A DNA stretch of 64,000 nt, taken from the NCBI RefSeq assembly GCF_027213965.1, contig NZ_JAPWGX010000003.1, forward strand, positions 741,464 to 805,463. Direction: 5' to 3'. The notes below the pieces were generated by a model, which saw only the letters and a list, made by a program, of their open reading frames with translations, did not search any database and was not told the origin of the DNA. The stretch is from Maritalea porphyrae. GTDB taxonomy: Bacteria; Pseudomonadota; Alphaproteobacteria; Rhizobiales; Devosiaceae. Shown here piece by piece: positions 26,029 through 35,552 of the stretch (the stretch's first letter is position 1; each line of letters begins with the position of its first letter). The position numbers and the translations under genes are program-made.

Positions 26029-27018
26029 GTGAAAAACGCCATTCTTGGTACGATAACCGCGGCACTTCTGGCGCTCAGCTGCACACAAGCTAGCGCAGAG
26101 AAAACCATCCGCGTTACACTTCAATTGCCTGAATCTCATTCGTTGGGTCACAATTGGAACGCCTTCAAGGAGATTGTTGAAGAGAAATCCAATGGCTCGT
26201 TGAAAGTCATTTTGTTCCCTTCAGCTCAGTTGTTTAAGGACAAAGAGGTCCCCACTGCAGTGGGTACGGGAGCTGTTGAGGCTGGATCAGCATTCTTGGG
26301 CCGTTTTGCAGGTGCAGTCCCTGCGGTGGATGTCATCAATCTACCTTTCTTCTTCAAAGACGAAGCGCATTTGCGCGCGAGTGTTGCAACAGGCTCAGCC
26401 ATGCGCAACATTTTGGACGCAGCAATTCTAGAAGAAACCAACTCGCGCGTCCTATGGTGGCAAGCTTTCGGTCGAAATGTTTATTTGTCGAAAGGCTCAG
26501 CCGTGCGCGTGCCCGCTGACTTAAATAAGAAAAAAGTTAGAACCTACGGCAAGGTGCTTGGCTGGACTGTGGAAGCGCTTGGAGGTGCCCCAACACTTAT
26601 GTCTGGTTCAAAACAATTCCTTGCTTATCAGCAAGGTGCAGTTGATGTTGGAATGACTGGTGCCTCGGCAGTGAAATCGCGCAAGCTTTTTGAAGTCATG
26701 GATCACATGACATTGTCTTATGACAGTGCGATCGAGTTTGTTGCAGTGATCAATAACGATTTTTATCAGGATTTAACGGACGAAGAACGTTCAATCATCG
26801 ACACAGCGGCCTTGCAAGTTGAACAACAACTCCGCGACGCAATTTATGCAGAGGAAGCAGAAGCGGTTGCCGAAGTGGGCAAAAGCATCGAAGTTGTTGA
26901 GCTGAGCGCGCAAGAACGTCAAGAATGGGTTTCAGCCACCATTGGTGTTGTGGACCGCTTTGTGGAAAGTGGTGGCCAAGTCGCTGCAGATGTCGTTGCC
27001 GCTGCTCGGGCGGACTAA
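26029..27018 (+). CDS. dctP: TRAP transporter solute-binding protein (DctP family)
   Basis: This periplasmic binding protein has about 329 residues. A signal peptide (KNAILGTITAALLALSCTQASA) is followed by the mature start EKTIRVTLQLPESHSLGHNW, typical of DctP proteins. KEVPTAVGTGAVEAGSAFLGRF and VRTYGKVLGWTVEALGGAPT contain the usual ligand-contact region, with an Arg (KVRTYG) that binds the substrate carboxylate. I chose the GTG at 26029 with GGGGAGA upstream because it begins the signal peptide; ATGs at 25999 and 26014 are in frame. The substrate cannot be assigned. Confidence 0.9.
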   Translation: MKNAILGTITAALLALSCTQASAEKTIRVTLQLPESHSLGHNWNAFKEIVEEKSNGSLKVILFPSAQLFKDKEVPTAVGTGAVEAGSAFLGRFAGAVPAVDVINLPFFFKDEAHLRASVATGSAMRNILDAAILEETNSRVLWWQAFGRNVYLSKGSAVRVPADLNKKKVRTYGKVLGWTVEALGGAPTLMSGSKQFLAYQQGAVDVGMTGASAVKSRKLFEVMDHMTLSYDSAIEFVAVINNDFYQDLTDEERSIIDTAALQVEQQLRDAIYAEEAEAVAEVGKSIEVVELSAQERQEWVSATIGVVDRFVESGGQVAADVVAAARAD

Positions 27019-27084
27019 CATCGGTCTAAACAATCAGCAGGGCGTCAGAAGTGCCGCCCTGCCCTTTTGGGGAGTTTGTTTTCG

Positions 27085-27624
27085 TTGAAAAACAATATGG
27101 GAGCTGTTTTGGACGGTTTTGTCAGCGGAGTTGACGCCGTATCAGAATTTACAGGTCGACTGGCTGGTTGGATGTTCTGTGCCATCGGCTTTTTCGTGTT
27201 CTACGAAGTTGTGATGCGATACGCATTCACAATGCCGACGATCTGGGTCGATGAAATCAGCAGAATACTTCAAGTTTGGACAACCTACCTTGCAATTGCC
27301 TACGTCCTTAAATACCGACAACACATTCTTATCGATGTCGCATTCCGTGACACGGCCACCCCGCGACGGTTCTGGGTTGAAATATTTTCAATATCGGTCG
27401 TTGTGTTCTTCGGGTTGATCGCTGCCAAATATGGCTTTGATATTTGGCTTAAATCAACACAGTCGGGCCACACCACGGACTCTTACTTAGCAGTGCCCAA
27501 AGTTTTCGTAGATAGCTCTATTTGGGTTGGATTTGGCTTGCTTTCATTGCAGGGCCTATCGGAAATCATCAAGGTTTTGCGCGACCCCAATCTCATCAAA
27601 AATGCCACATTAGGACAACACTGA
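27085..27624 (+). CDS. dctQ: TRAP transporter small permease (DctQ family)
   Basis: This protein of about 179 residues has four membrane helices: LAGWMFCAIGFFVFYEVVMRY, LQVWTTYLAIAYVLKYRQHI, IFSISVVVFFGLIAAKYGFD and SSIWVGFGLLSLQGLSEII. It forms the transporter core with DctM and uses an ion gradient. No good ATG precedes the first helix: a TTG at 27085 follows GGGGAG by ten bases, and an ATG at 27097 is an alternative. Second gene of the operon, two bases ahead of dctM. Confidence 0.87.
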   Translation: MKNNMGAVLDGFVSGVDAVSEFTGRLAGWMFCAIGFFVFYEVVMRYAFTMPTIWVDEISRILQVWTTYLAIAYVLKYRQHILIDVAFRDTATPRRFWVEIFSISVVVFFGLIAAKYGFDIWLKSTQSGHTTDSYLAVPKVFVDSSIWVGFGLLSLQGLSEIIKVLRDPNLIKNATLGQH

Positions 27625-27626
27625 TA

Positions 27627-28898
27627 ATGGAAGTCATTCTTATCCTTTTCAGCCTGATTGGGCTTTTGTTGCTCAGGGTGCCGGTTGCCTTTGCCATGGG
27701 TGCTCTGGGTGTGGTTTTGCTTTGGCTCAAGGGCTTTCCGCTCATCGCAGTGCCGCAGCGATTATTCGGATCGATGGACAGTTTTGAGTTGTTGGCTGTG
27801 CCGCTGTTCTTACTCATGTCCAATGTACTGCTAAAGGGGGGCGTGGGACGGGATCTTTTTGCCAGTGTTCAGGCTTGGGTTGGTCACCTGCCAGGCGGGC
27901 TTGGCGTTGCAACAACAATGAGCTGCACACTCTTTTCTGCAATCTCTGGTTCATCCGTTGCGACAGCGGCCACGATTGGCACTGTTGCCGTCCCCGAAAT
28001 GGATAAACGCGGTTATGACCGCCCATTCACCCTTGGCCAGCTGGCCGCCGGCGGTACATTGGGCATTCTTATTCCACCTTCAATCCCACTCATTTTGTAC
28101 GGCGTCGTTACCGAGTCCTCAATTCCAACTCTGTTCCTTGCAGGCGTTGGGCCGGGTCTGTTTTTGGCGACTTTGTTTATCATTTATGCGGTCATCTACA
28201 ATCGAAAGAGTAATGCTCAAATGCTCCAACGATACAGCTGGGGAGAACGGTTTCGGGCAACGCTTTACGCATTACCAACCGTTGTATTGGCGATTGCCAT
28301 AATCGGTTCAATTTACGCAGGAATCGCAACACCATCTGAAAGCGCGGGCGTTGGTTTCGTGCTGGCAATTGTCATGACCTTTGCTATGGGGCGCATGAAC
28401 TGGGAGAAGTTCTCTGCCGCTGTTCATGATGCGATGCGCACAACTTCAATGATTTTCATCATTGTGGCCGGCGCAAAAGTATTCTCCTACGCCATCACGC
28501 TCTATCTCATTCCACAGACCATCAGCGGTTTCTTAACGAGCAATATTTCCAGCCCAACCCTATTTATCCTTGCCGTTGGACTTGTATTGTTGATCGTCGG
28601 CTTCTTCTTAGAAGCATTATCGATGCTGCTGATCATGGTACCAGTACTATATCCAGCTTTGCAGGCAATGGGCATCGACCCCATTTGGTTCGGCATTTTC
28701 TTTGTTGTGCTTATCGAGACAGCACTAATTACACCGCCCGTGGGATTGAACTTGTTCGTAATTCAAGCGGTGGGAAAAGCGCGCCTTGAGGACGTGGTGA
28801 AAGGTGCAATGCCGTTTGCACTGATCATGTTGTCGACCGCCATTTTGCTGTGGTTTTGGAAAGACTTAGCGTTGTTCATCCCCTACAAGCTCCTGTAA
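27627..28898 (+). CDS. dctM: TRAP transporter large permease (DctM family)
   Basis: This is a 423-residue large permease with 11-12 hydrophobic helices. The family motifs GMSCTLFSAISGSSVATAATIGTVAVPEM (read around residues 90-115) and GGTLGILIPPSIPLILYGVVTESS are clear, as is TALITPPVGLNLFVIQ near the end. The ATG at 27627 begins MEVILILFSLIGLLLLRVP, the usual start, two bases after the dctQ stop. A GC-rich hairpin follows at 28920. Confidence 0.94.
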   Translation: MEVILILFSLIGLLLLRVPVAFAMGALGVVLLWLKGFPLIAVPQRLFGSMDSFELLAVPLFLLMSNVLLKGGVGRDLFASVQAWVGHLPGGLGVATTMSCTLFSAISGSSVATAATIGTVAVPEMDKRGYDRPFTLGQLAAGGTLGILIPPSIPLILYGVVTESSIPTLFLAGVGPGLFLATLFIIYAVIYNRKSNAQMLQRYSWGERFRATLYALPTVVLAIAIIGSIYAGIATPSESAGVGFVLAIVMTFAMGRMNWEKFSAAVHDAMRTTSMIFIIVAGAKVFSYAITLYLIPQTISGFLTSNISSPTLFILAVGLVLLIVGFFLEALSMLLIMVPVLYPALQAMGIDPIWFGIFFVVLIETALITPPVGLNLFVIQAVGKARLEDVVKGAMPFALIMLSTAILLWFWKDLALFIPYKLL

Positions 28899-28919
28899 TT
28901 TGAGCGTCAAAACAAAAAA

Positions 28920-28937
28920 GGCGGCCCAGGGGCCGCC
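28920..28937. terminator. Bidirectional terminator between dctM and cysNC
   Basis: GGCGGCC-CAGG-GGCCGCC forms a seven-base-pair stem. For the leftward cysNC transcript it is followed by CTTTTTTGTTTTG, a good U-tract; for the rightward dctM transcript by TAAAGTTGTTTGT, which is weaker. Confidence 0.85.
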
Positions 28938-28976
28938 TAAAGTTGTTTGTGCAGCGACTAATCAGAGGAAATAAAA

Positions 28977-30893
28977 TTAGAGCGCACGATATTGATGGCC
29001 CTCAAACATGAGGTCATACAATTCATTGGCCAAATCTGCCGGATCGTGGTCCGACGTGTTTAGCGTAATATCAGGGTTCTCAGGCGCTTCAAAAGGCGAG
29101 TCGATGCCGGTGAAATTTTTGATTTCACCTTTTTTCGCCCGAGCATAAAGCCCTTTGGGGTCACGTTCTGCGCAAACTTCAATCGGTGTGTTCACATAGG
29201 CTTCGATGAATTCGATATCACCTGCCACTTCACGTGCCAATTTGCGCTCGTTTTTGAACGGCGATATGAAGGACACCAGAACGATCAGCCCAGCATCGGC
29301 CATTAGTTTGGCAACTTCGGCGATGCGGCGAATGTTTTCGACCCGATCTTCATCGGTGAAACCCAAATCTTTGTTCAGACCGTGGCGTACATTGTCGCCA
29401 TCAAGAATATATGTGTGCTTGCCTTCAGCGGCGATGCGTTTTTCCAAGAGGTTCGCAACCGTTGATTTGCCAGAACCAGACAGTCCGGTAAACCAGACAA
29501 TTTTTGGTGTTTGCCCCTTCATTTCTGAACGGGTTTTGCGGTTCACGTCAAAATCTTGGTAGGTCAAGTTTTGAGCGCGGCGCAGGCCAAATTCCACGGT
29601 GCCTGCCGCCAAGGTCGCGTTGGACAAGCGGTCAATCAGAATAAAGCCACCAGTTGTGCCATTTTCAGCATAAGGATCAAACGCGATCGGTTTGTCTGTT
29701 GCGATGGTCACGGTGCCAACTTCGTTGAGGTCCAGGCACTTTGTTGCACTTTGCTCTAGGCTGTTGACGTTGGTCTTATACTTGATGTTGGTGATCGTAG
29801 CGGGCACCAATTGGGTGCCAACCTTAATCAGGTAAGAGCGACCAGACATGGCCCGATCTTCATTCATCCAGACCAGTTTTGCTTGAAATTGATTGGAATA
29901 CTCAGGCACTGCGCCAGGGGCAGATAAAACATCGCCACGCGAGATATCAATTTCGCGATCCAAAACAAGCGTTACCGCCTGACCGGCAATCGCCTCGTCC
30001 AAATCGCCATCCATCGTGACGATGCGTTCAACTTTTGCGGGTTTGCGCGAAGCAGCAACCAGCACGTCGTCACCTGGTTTTACAGATCCACCAGCTACGG
30101 TTCCTGAGAAGCCACGGAAATCCAGGCTTGCGCGGTTTACCCATTGAACGGGGAAACGGAAGGGTTTTTCCGTCTTGTCTTCGGTCACGTCGATTTCTTC
30201 GAGATATGGCACAAGTTGCGGGCCTCGATACCAATCCATCTCTTTACTTTTGTTGACGATATTGTCGCCACGCAGCGCTGAGATCGGGATAGTCACTAAG
30301 GATTTGAACCCCAATTGACCCGCGAACTCGCGATACTCCGCCTCGATTTTATCGAACACGTCCTTATCGTAACCAACGAGATCGATTTTGTTGACCACGG
30401 CCACAACATGCTTCACGCCGATCAGTGAAAGGATAAAACTGTGGCGACGAGTTTGAGTCAGCAAGCCTTTGCGTGCATCGATCAAGACAATCGCCACATC
30501 TGCATTTGATGCACCTGTAGCCATGTTGCGCGTGTACTGCTCGTGACCTGGTGTATCGGCCACAATAAACTTGCGTTTGTTGGTGGTGAAAAACCGGTAG
30601 GCCACATCAATGGTGATGCCCTGCTCGCGCTCTGCGGTTAGCCCATCCACCAATAGCGAAAAGTCGATGCCTTCATCACCCGTGGTCCGGTTGTGACTTT
30701 CCTTTTGCAAAGCGGCGAGCTGATCGTCCAAGATCAACTGGCTATCATAAAGCAACCGACCAATCAGTGTTGATTTGCCGTCATCAACAGACCCACAAGT
30801 GAGAAAGCGCAACAGGCTTTTGTTGGTTTGTTGGCCAAGCCAACTATCAACGTCCAAAGCATTGTTTTTCTGGATATTTTCTTGAATAGACAT
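28977..30893 (-). CDS. cysNC: Bifunctional sulfate adenylyltransferase subunit 1 / adenylylsulfate kinase
   Basis: This 638-residue fusion protein catalyses two steps of sulfate activation. Residues about 20-440 form the CysN GTPase, with the P-loop GSVDDGKST, the switch motif DTPGHEQYTRNM and the NKIDL specificity motif. Residues about 455-638 form APS kinase, with the P-loop GLSGSGKST and the motif DGDNVRHGLN. With CysD it makes adenylyl sulfate, which the CysC domain phosphorylates to PAPS. It follows cysD after one base on the same strand. The CysN-CysC fusion is common in Alphaproteobacteria. Confidence 0.96.
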   Translation of the reverse strand: MSIQENIQKNNALDVDSWLGQQTNKSLLRFLTCGSVDDGKSTLIGRLLYDSQLILDDQLAALQKESHNRTTGDEGIDFSLLVDGLTAEREQGITIDVAYRFFTTNKRKFIVADTPGHEQYTRNMATGASNADVAIVLIDARKGLLTQTRRHSFILSLIGVKHVVAVVNKIDLVGYDKDVFDKIEAEYREFAGQLGFKSLVTIPISALRGDNIVNKSKEMDWYRGPQLVPYLEEIDVTEDKTEKPFRFPVQWVNRASLDFRGFSGTVAGGSVKPGDDVLVAASRKPAKVERIVTMDGDLDEAIAGQAVTLVLDREIDISRGDVLSAPGAVPEYSNQFQAKLVWMNEDRAMSGRSYLIKVGTQLVPATITNIKYKTNVNSLEQSATKCLDLNEVGTVTIATDKPIAFDPYAENGTTGGFILIDRLSNATLAAGTVEFGLRRAQNLTYQDFDVNRKTRSEMKGQTPKIVWFTGLSGSGKSTVANLLEKRIAAEGKHTYILDGDNVRHGLNKDLGFTDEDRVENIRRIAEVAKLMADAGLIVLVSFISPFKNERKLAREVAGDIEFIEAYVNTPIEVCAERDPKGLYARAKKGEIKNFTGIDSPFEAPENPDITLNTSDHDPADLANELYDLMFEGHQYRAL

Positions 30894-30894
30894 A

Positions 30895-31809
30895 TTAAAA
30901 ATATCCTTCTTGTTTCTTCTTCTCCATCGAACCCGCCTGATCGCTGTCGATCAAACGACCTTCGCGCTCTGAGGTGGTGGAGGCATTCATTTCCAAGATA
31001 ATTTCTGGCAAGGTTGCTGCGTCTGATTTGATGGCGCCAGTTAGCGGATAACAGCCAAGCGTGCGGAACCGCACCATTTCTTCACGTGGCACCTCGCCGT
31101 CGTTCAGTGGCAAACGATCATCGTCGACCATGATCAATGTGCCAGAACGCTCAACTACGGGGCGTTTTTTCGCCAAGTAGAGCGGCGGAATTTCAATGCC
31201 TTCAGAATAGATGTAGGTCCAAATGTCGAGTTCAGTCCAGTTGGATAATGGGAACACACGCATGCTTTCGCCCGGTGCCAGGCGCGTGTTGAACACCCGC
31301 CAGAGTTCTGGGCGTTGATTCTTCGGATCCCACGCGTGCTGCGCGTTGCGATGCGAAAAGATACGCTCTTTTGCGCGAGACTTTTCTTCGTCCCGGCGCG
31401 CACCGCCAATCGCTGCATCATATTGCCCGGCGTTCAGCGCCTGGCGCAACGCAACGGTTTTCATGATGTCTGTATATCGCGAAGAGCCGTGGTCGAATGG
31501 ATTGATGTTTTCCGCTTTACCTTCTTGGTTGGTGTGCACCAACAGATCAAATCCATGCTCATCTGCCATGCGGTCACGGAAGGTGATCATTTCCTTAAAT
31601 TTCCACGTTGTGTCCACATGCAAAAGCGGAAATGGAATCTTTGAAGGAAAGAATGCTTTGCGCGCCAAATGCAGCAAAACGCTTGAATCTTTACCAATCG
31701 AATACATCATCACCGGACGTTCGAATGATGAAGCAACTTCGCGAAAGATCTCTATGCTCTCAGCTTCGAGTGCTTGAAGGTGGGAAATTGATTTTTGTGT
31801 GGCCGACAT
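30895..31809 (-). CDS. cysD: Sulfate adenylyltransferase subunit 2
   Basis: This 304-residue ATP sulfurylase catalytic subunit has the PP-loop (PAPS reductase-like fold) motif [19 protein letters not shown] and typical CysD stretches [32 protein letters not shown] and [18 protein letters not shown]. The C terminus ends KKKQEGYF, as is usual for CysD. The ATG at 31809 ([15 protein letters not shown]) fits the family better than the upstream in-frame ATG at 31872. It precedes cysNC in a two-gene operon; cysHIJ are not in the window. Confidence 0.96.
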   Translation of the reverse strand: MSATQKSISHLQALEAESIEIFREVASSFERPVMMYSIGKDSSVLLHLARKAFFPSKIPFPLLHVDTTWKFKEMITFRDRMADEHGFDLLVHTNQEGKAENINPFDHGSSRYTDIMKTVALRQALNAGQYDAAIGGARRDEEKSRAKERIFSHRNAQHAWDPKNQRPELWRVFNTRLAPGESMRVFPLSNWTELDIWTYIYSEGIEIPPLYLAKKRPVVERSGTLIMVDDDRLPLNDGEVPREEMVRFRTLGCYPLTGAIKSDAATLPEIILEMNASTTSEREGRLIDSDQAGSMEKKKQEGYF

Positions 31810-32234
31810 GATGGCTCCAAAACGGGCAAAACGAGTTGCCCCTAAAATAGGCTGAGGGGTCGCGCAAAACAATCATACAAATCAGTGCGTTAGGCCATAA
31901 AGAACGTAGTTTTTGCCATTGGCACAATCCGCGCACGACCTGCCATGCTTGAGCAAAGTTTAGGGAAACGTGATTGTTCGTTTTGCCAATTTGGGGGCAA
32001 AGTTTTTCAAAAGGCACAGAAAGCCAAGACCAAAAGCTGGGGCACATGTGGGGCAATCAGGGGCATGTCACCCCAAGAACATGAGAATTTAATTCGCCAT
32101 TATTTTGTAGACGCTAGATCGGTTTGCCAAGTTTTCCAAATAATGGGAAAAGCCTTTGTTTTTCACCAATTTGTGCCTTGAGAAACCGCGTTTTGAGACC
32201 TAATGTCTAGCCAACATCAAAAGGAATGACTCGT
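31810..32234. other. 425-base gap between cysD and the cysteine synthase gene
   Basis: The gap separates divergent sulfur genes, so it should hold both promoters. A 78-codon rightward frame (31945-32181) with two Cys-x2-Cys-like pairs lacks a ribosome binding site and is opposed by an equally long leftward frame. I see no tRNA, repeat or strong hairpin. An AAGGA site at 32221 belongs to the cysteine synthase gene. Confidence 0.5.
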
Positions 32235-33284
32235 ATGACCCAGCACAGAAGTGTTTTAGACGCAATTGGCAACACTCCGCTTATCCGGCTCAATGCAGTA
32301 TCTGAGGCGACAGGATGTGAGATTTGGGGCAAGGCTGAGTTTTTGAATCCGGGACAATCGGTGAAAGACCGCGCAGCGCTTTACATAATCCGCGATGCGG
32401 AAAAACGCGGACTTTTGCGCCCAGGCGCCACCATTGTTGAAGGCACAGCCGGAAACACAGGCATCGGCTTGTCCATGGTCGCCAATGCCCTTGGCTATAA
32501 GTCAGTGATCGTTATTCCAGATACCCAAAGCAAAGAGAAAAAAGACAGCATCCGCCTAGCTGGCGCAACATTGATTGAAGTGCCGGCAAAGCCATACAAA
32601 AACCCAAACAACTATGTGAAGCTGTCTGGCCGTTTGGCTGAGAAGCTGAACAACGAATTGCCAGAGGGTGCCATTTGGGCCCAACAATTTGACAATGTGG
32701 CAAATCGCCAAGCGCATATTGAAACAACAGGGCCCGAGATTTTTGCGCAAACAGATGGCAAAGTTGATGGGTTCATTTGTGCGGTTGGATCTGGCGGTAC
32801 TCTTGCCGGTGTGGCCCACGCCTTAAAAGAGCGCAACAAAGATATTCAAATTGGCATTGCCGACCCAGAAGGCGCAGCGCTTTATAGTTATTACAAAACC
32901 GGCGAGTTTGCTTCAACGGGCAGCTCGATCACCGAGGGTATTGGCCAGGGGCGCATAACTGCAAACCTTGAGGGCCTAACAGTGGACCAAGCCTATCAAA
33001 TACCGGACGCCGAAGCCCTGCCCTATATCTATGACCTATTGGCCGAAGAAGGCCTGTGCCTTGGCGGCTCAAGCGCCATCAATATTGCAGGCGCAGTGCG
33101 CATGGCAAAAGAAATGGGCCCGGGCAAAACCATCGTCACCATCTTGTGCGACTACGGCAATCGCTACCAAACCAAACTCTTCAATAAAGATTTCTTGAAC
33201 TCAAAAGGCTTGCCAGTACCGTCCTTTTTGGACAACAGTTTGGATATTGATATTCAATCTGTAATGGCGAGTGATGATGGATAG
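32235..33284 (+). CDS. cysK: Cysteine synthase A-type PLP enzyme
   Basis: This 349-residue O-acetylserine sulfhydrylase-family protein has the PLP lysine in NPGQSVKDRAALYI, the cofactor phosphate loop in VEGTAGNTGIGLSMVANALG and the second loop AVGSGGTLAGVAHAL. It makes cysteine from O-acetylserine and sulfide, completing the path from the adjacent cysD-cysNC genes. The ATG at 32235 is nine bases after AAGGA; the ATG at 32226 touches it. The C-terminal region (RYQTKLFNKDFLNSKGLPVP) belongs to a branch often labelled cysteine synthase A or CBS-like. The end overlaps the following gene by 11 bases. Confidence 0.92.
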   Translation: MTQHRSVLDAIGNTPLIRLNAVSEATGCEIWGKAEFLNPGQSVKDRAALYIIRDAEKRGLLRPGATIVEGTAGNTGIGLSMVANALGYKSVIVIPDTQSKEKKDSIRLAGATLIEVPAKPYKNPNNYVKLSGRLAEKLNNELPEGAIWAQQFDNVANRQAHIETTGPEIFAQTDGKVDGFICAVGSGGTLAGVAHALKERNKDIQIGIADPEGAALYSYYKTGEFASTGSSITEGIGQGRITANLEGLTVDQAYQIPDAEALPYIYDLLAEEGLCLGGSSAINIAGAVRMAKEMGPGKTIVTILCDYGNRYQTKLFNKDFLNSKGLPVPSFLDNSLDIDIQSVMASDDG

Positions 33285-34023
33285 TGGTTCAGACCAAACA
33301 GAGTTTCTTTTTCGTAGTGATAGCTATTTAAATACAGTTGCCGCCAAGGTTGTTGAAATCAATGAGCTTGGCGGCATTGTTCTTGACCGTACAAATTTTT
33401 ATGCCACCTCCGGCGGCCAGCCCGGCGACTTTGGTTTCTTAGAAACCGATGCAGGCGACAAGATCCAAGTGGCAACCACCGTTCATCCGAATGGCGAAAA
33501 ACACCAGATTGTCCATGTCCCCGCCGAAGGACAAAAAGTGCCCAAAGTTGGTGATGACATTACATGCCATATCGATTGGGACAACCGCTATAAACTCATG
33601 CGGATGCATACAGCATTACATCTGTTGTCGGTCGTAATTCCCCTTCCAGTGACCGGCGGGTCGATTGGGGCAGAAAAGGGTCGGCTCGACTTTCAGATGC
33701 CTGAACCTCCCGAAAACAAAGAAGAATTGGCGGAGCAAGTCAATGCTCTCATCGCTCGTGAGCTAGATGTGAGCGAAGAATGGATCACCGAGGCCCAATT
33801 GGACGCCAATCCGGACTTGGTCAAAACCATGTCGGTAAAACCACCCTCTGGCCAAGGCAAAATCCGCATGATCCGAATTTCGGATGGCGATCAGACCATT
33901 GATTGGCAACCATGTGGGGGGACGCATGTGGCCAACACGCGGGAAATTGGAAAAATACGATTTGGCAAAGTTGAGAAAAAGGGCAAGATCAATCGTCGCG
34001 TAGCGATACATTTTGCTGACTGA
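33274..34023 (+). CDS. alaX: Alanyl-tRNA editing protein (AlaX-type)
   Basis: This is a free-standing relative of the AlaRS editing domain, about 249 residues, which deacylates mischarged Ser- or Gly-tRNA-Ala. The zinc ligands are visible as HTALH (in MRMHTALHLLSVV) and CGGTH (in WQPCGGTHVANT). The N-terminal RTNFYATSGGQPGDFG is the conserved beta-barrel segment. ATGs at 33274 and 33277 are both possible. It overlaps the cysteine synthase gene, so the two are probably co-translated; this pairing is seen in other Alphaproteobacteria. Confidence 0.93.
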   Translation: MMDSGSDQTEFLFRSDSYLNTVAAKVVEINELGGIVLDRTNFYATSGGQPGDFGFLETDAGDKIQVATTVHPNGEKHQIVHVPAEGQKVPKVGDDITCHIDWDNRYKLMRMHTALHLLSVVIPLPVTGGSIGAEKGRLDFQMPEPPENKEELAEQVNALIARELDVSEEWITEAQLDANPDLVKTMSVKPPSGQGKIRMIRISDGDQTIDWQPCGGTHVANTREIGKIRFGKVEKKGKINRRVAIHFAD

Positions 34024-34049
34024 CACCTGCTACCTATTGGAGAAAACTG

Positions 34050-34409
34050 ATGGAAAAACAATATCATGGTTCGTGTCATTGCGGCGCGGTGCAGTTTGAA
34101 GCCAAACTGGATTTGGCCGATGCGATAACCTGCAACTGTTCATTGTGTAGCAAGAAAAATGCTGTGATGGTTCGCATTCCGGGGGAAAATTTCAAACTGC
34201 TCTCTGGTGAAGATCAGCTCGGCCTTTATCAATGGAACACAAAGGTTGCCAAACACCACTTCTGCAAAAACTGTGGAATCTATACATTTCATCGACCCCG
34301 TTCAGCACCCGACAAGTATGGGATAAACCTTGCTTGTTTGGATGGTGTCGACGCACGTTCGCTCAACCCGCCCCTGTTGGACGGCGCATCATTGTCGCTT
34401 GAAGCATAG
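34050..34409 (+). CDS. GFA-family (glutathione-dependent formaldehyde-activating-like) protein
   Basis: This 119-residue zinc-binding protein has the conserved pattern GSCHCGAVQFE, TCNCSLCSKKNAV and FCKNCGIYTFHRP, the cysteines that ligate two zinc ions in the GFA/Gfa fold. The family was named for S-hydroxymethylglutathione synthase, but most members are of unknown function. It lies 26 bases after alaX and may share its transcript. Confidence 0.9.
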   Translation: MEKQYHGSCHCGAVQFEAKLDLADAITCNCSLCSKKNAVMVRIPGENFKLLSGEDQLGLYQWNTKVAKHHFCKNCGIYTFHRPRSAPDKYGINLACLDGVDARSLNPPLLDGASLSLEA

Positions 34410-34418
34410 GAATAAGTG

Positions 34419-35435
34419 CTAGCGCACTGGTGGAGCGTACATCAGGCCGCCACGGGTCCAGAGTTCGTTCTTGCCGCGCGCAATGGCGAAATCTGTTTCA
34501 CGGCCAAAGTTTCGACTAAACATTTCGCCATAGTTGCCGACCCCACGAATAACGTCTTGCGCCCATGTATCAGGAATGCCCAAAGGGGCACCAAATTTAC
34601 CGTCAAGGCCGAGCAATCTTCTCACCTTGGGGTTTTTGCTGCCAATCATCGTGTCAATATTTCGAGAGCTAACGCCCAGTTCTTCGGCATTAATTAGCGC
34701 AAATACCGTCCAGCGGACGACATTTTGCCAGCGGTCATCATTGTTGCGCACAAGTGGTCCCCATGCGTCAATGGACAGTCGCTCAGGCAAGATACGGTGT
34801 TCACTCGTATTGAGTTCTTTTTCAATGATGGCTTGCAATGTGCTTGCTGGCGCCGTCACAACATTGCAGAGCCCTGCTTTGTAAGCGACGATGAGGTCTT
34901 CGAATTCCTCATAATATGATTCTTTGTAAGCTATTTCGTGCTCGAAAAAATAGCGTTCAGCTCGATCTTGTTCGATTGAACCACGAACTGCGCAGACCAT
35001 TATGTCGTTCAATTGGATTGCCGAAACAACACCTAGTGTCTCTGGCACCAATAATGCTTGGCCATCAAAATAGGTAACTGTAACGTTTTGCACGGCGAAT
35101 TGAGTGTCTCGGGACATGGTCCAATAGGCACTGCGTGCCATGATGTCCACCTCCCCACTTTGTAGAGGAGCAACACGGTTGGTACCCGAGTATTTTGTGA
35201 AATCCACGCGATTGGCGACACCGAACACTGCTGCCGAAACAGCGCGGCAAACATCAACGTCGAAGCCTTTCCAAAAGCCGTCTTCCGCGACCTCGGAGAA
35301 CCCTTTGTGGCCATCTGTGGCGCCGCAGCGAACGATACCACTTTCAAGCACATTATCTAGGGTATCAGCCTGTGCGGATGGAACCGTCACAAGTGCCAAC
35401 AACAAACCGGCCAAAATGATACGCAAACCGTTCAT
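34419..35435 (-). CDS. Amino-acid ABC transporter substrate-binding protein (AapJ-like, second copy)
   Basis: This 338-residue periplasmic binding protein has a signal peptide (GLLLALVTVPSAQA) and the AapJ pattern: TLDNVLESGIVRCGA, DGFWKGFDVDVCRAVSAAVFG, SGEVDIMARSAYWTMSRDT and the C-terminal WTRGGLMYAPPVR. It is a clear but divergent relative of the protein at 38831-39853. It lies last in the leftward aapJ-Q-M-P operon, separated from aapP by an 11-base-pair hairpin. The duplicate may widen the range of amino acids imported. Confidence 0.9.
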   Translation of the reverse strand: MNGLRIILAGLLLALVTVPSAQADTLDNVLESGIVRCGATDGHKGFSEVAEDGFWKGFDVDVCRAVSAAVFGVANRVDFTKYSGTNRVAPLQSGEVDIMARSAYWTMSRDTQFAVQNVTVTYFDGQALLVPETLGVVSAIQLNDIMVCAVRGSIEQDRAERYFFEHEIAYKESYYEEFEDLIVAYKAGLCNVVTAPASTLQAIIEKELNTSEHRILPERLSIDAWGPLVRNNDDRWQNVVRWTVFALINAEELGVSSRNIDTMIGSKNPKVRRLLGLDGKFGAPLGIPDTWAQDVIRGVGNYGEMFSRNFGRETDFAIARGKNELWTRGGLMYAPPVR

Positions 35436-35450
35436 TGATCCCTCTTAAGC

Positions 35451-35478
35451 TTTGAGCGGCCCAATGAGGCCGCTCAAA
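35451..35478. repeat. Perfect inverted repeat between aapP and the second aapJ-like gene
   Basis: TTTGAGCGGCC and GGCCGCTCAAA form an 11-base-pair stem with loop CAATGA. No U-tract follows on the leftward transcript. It may be an mRNA stability or processing element rather than a terminator. Confidence 0.75.
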
Positions 35479-35552
35479 ATATGTTTAGTTCAATCCAAAA
35501 CACTAAGCAATTGAATTGGTGTAACTTTCGCCACACCTATCAATTGATCGGT

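Noticed and set aside
31945..32181. 78-codon frame with two Cys pairs between cysD and the cysteine synthase gene
   Set aside because: No ribosome site, an equally long frame lies opposite, and composition is not protein-like.
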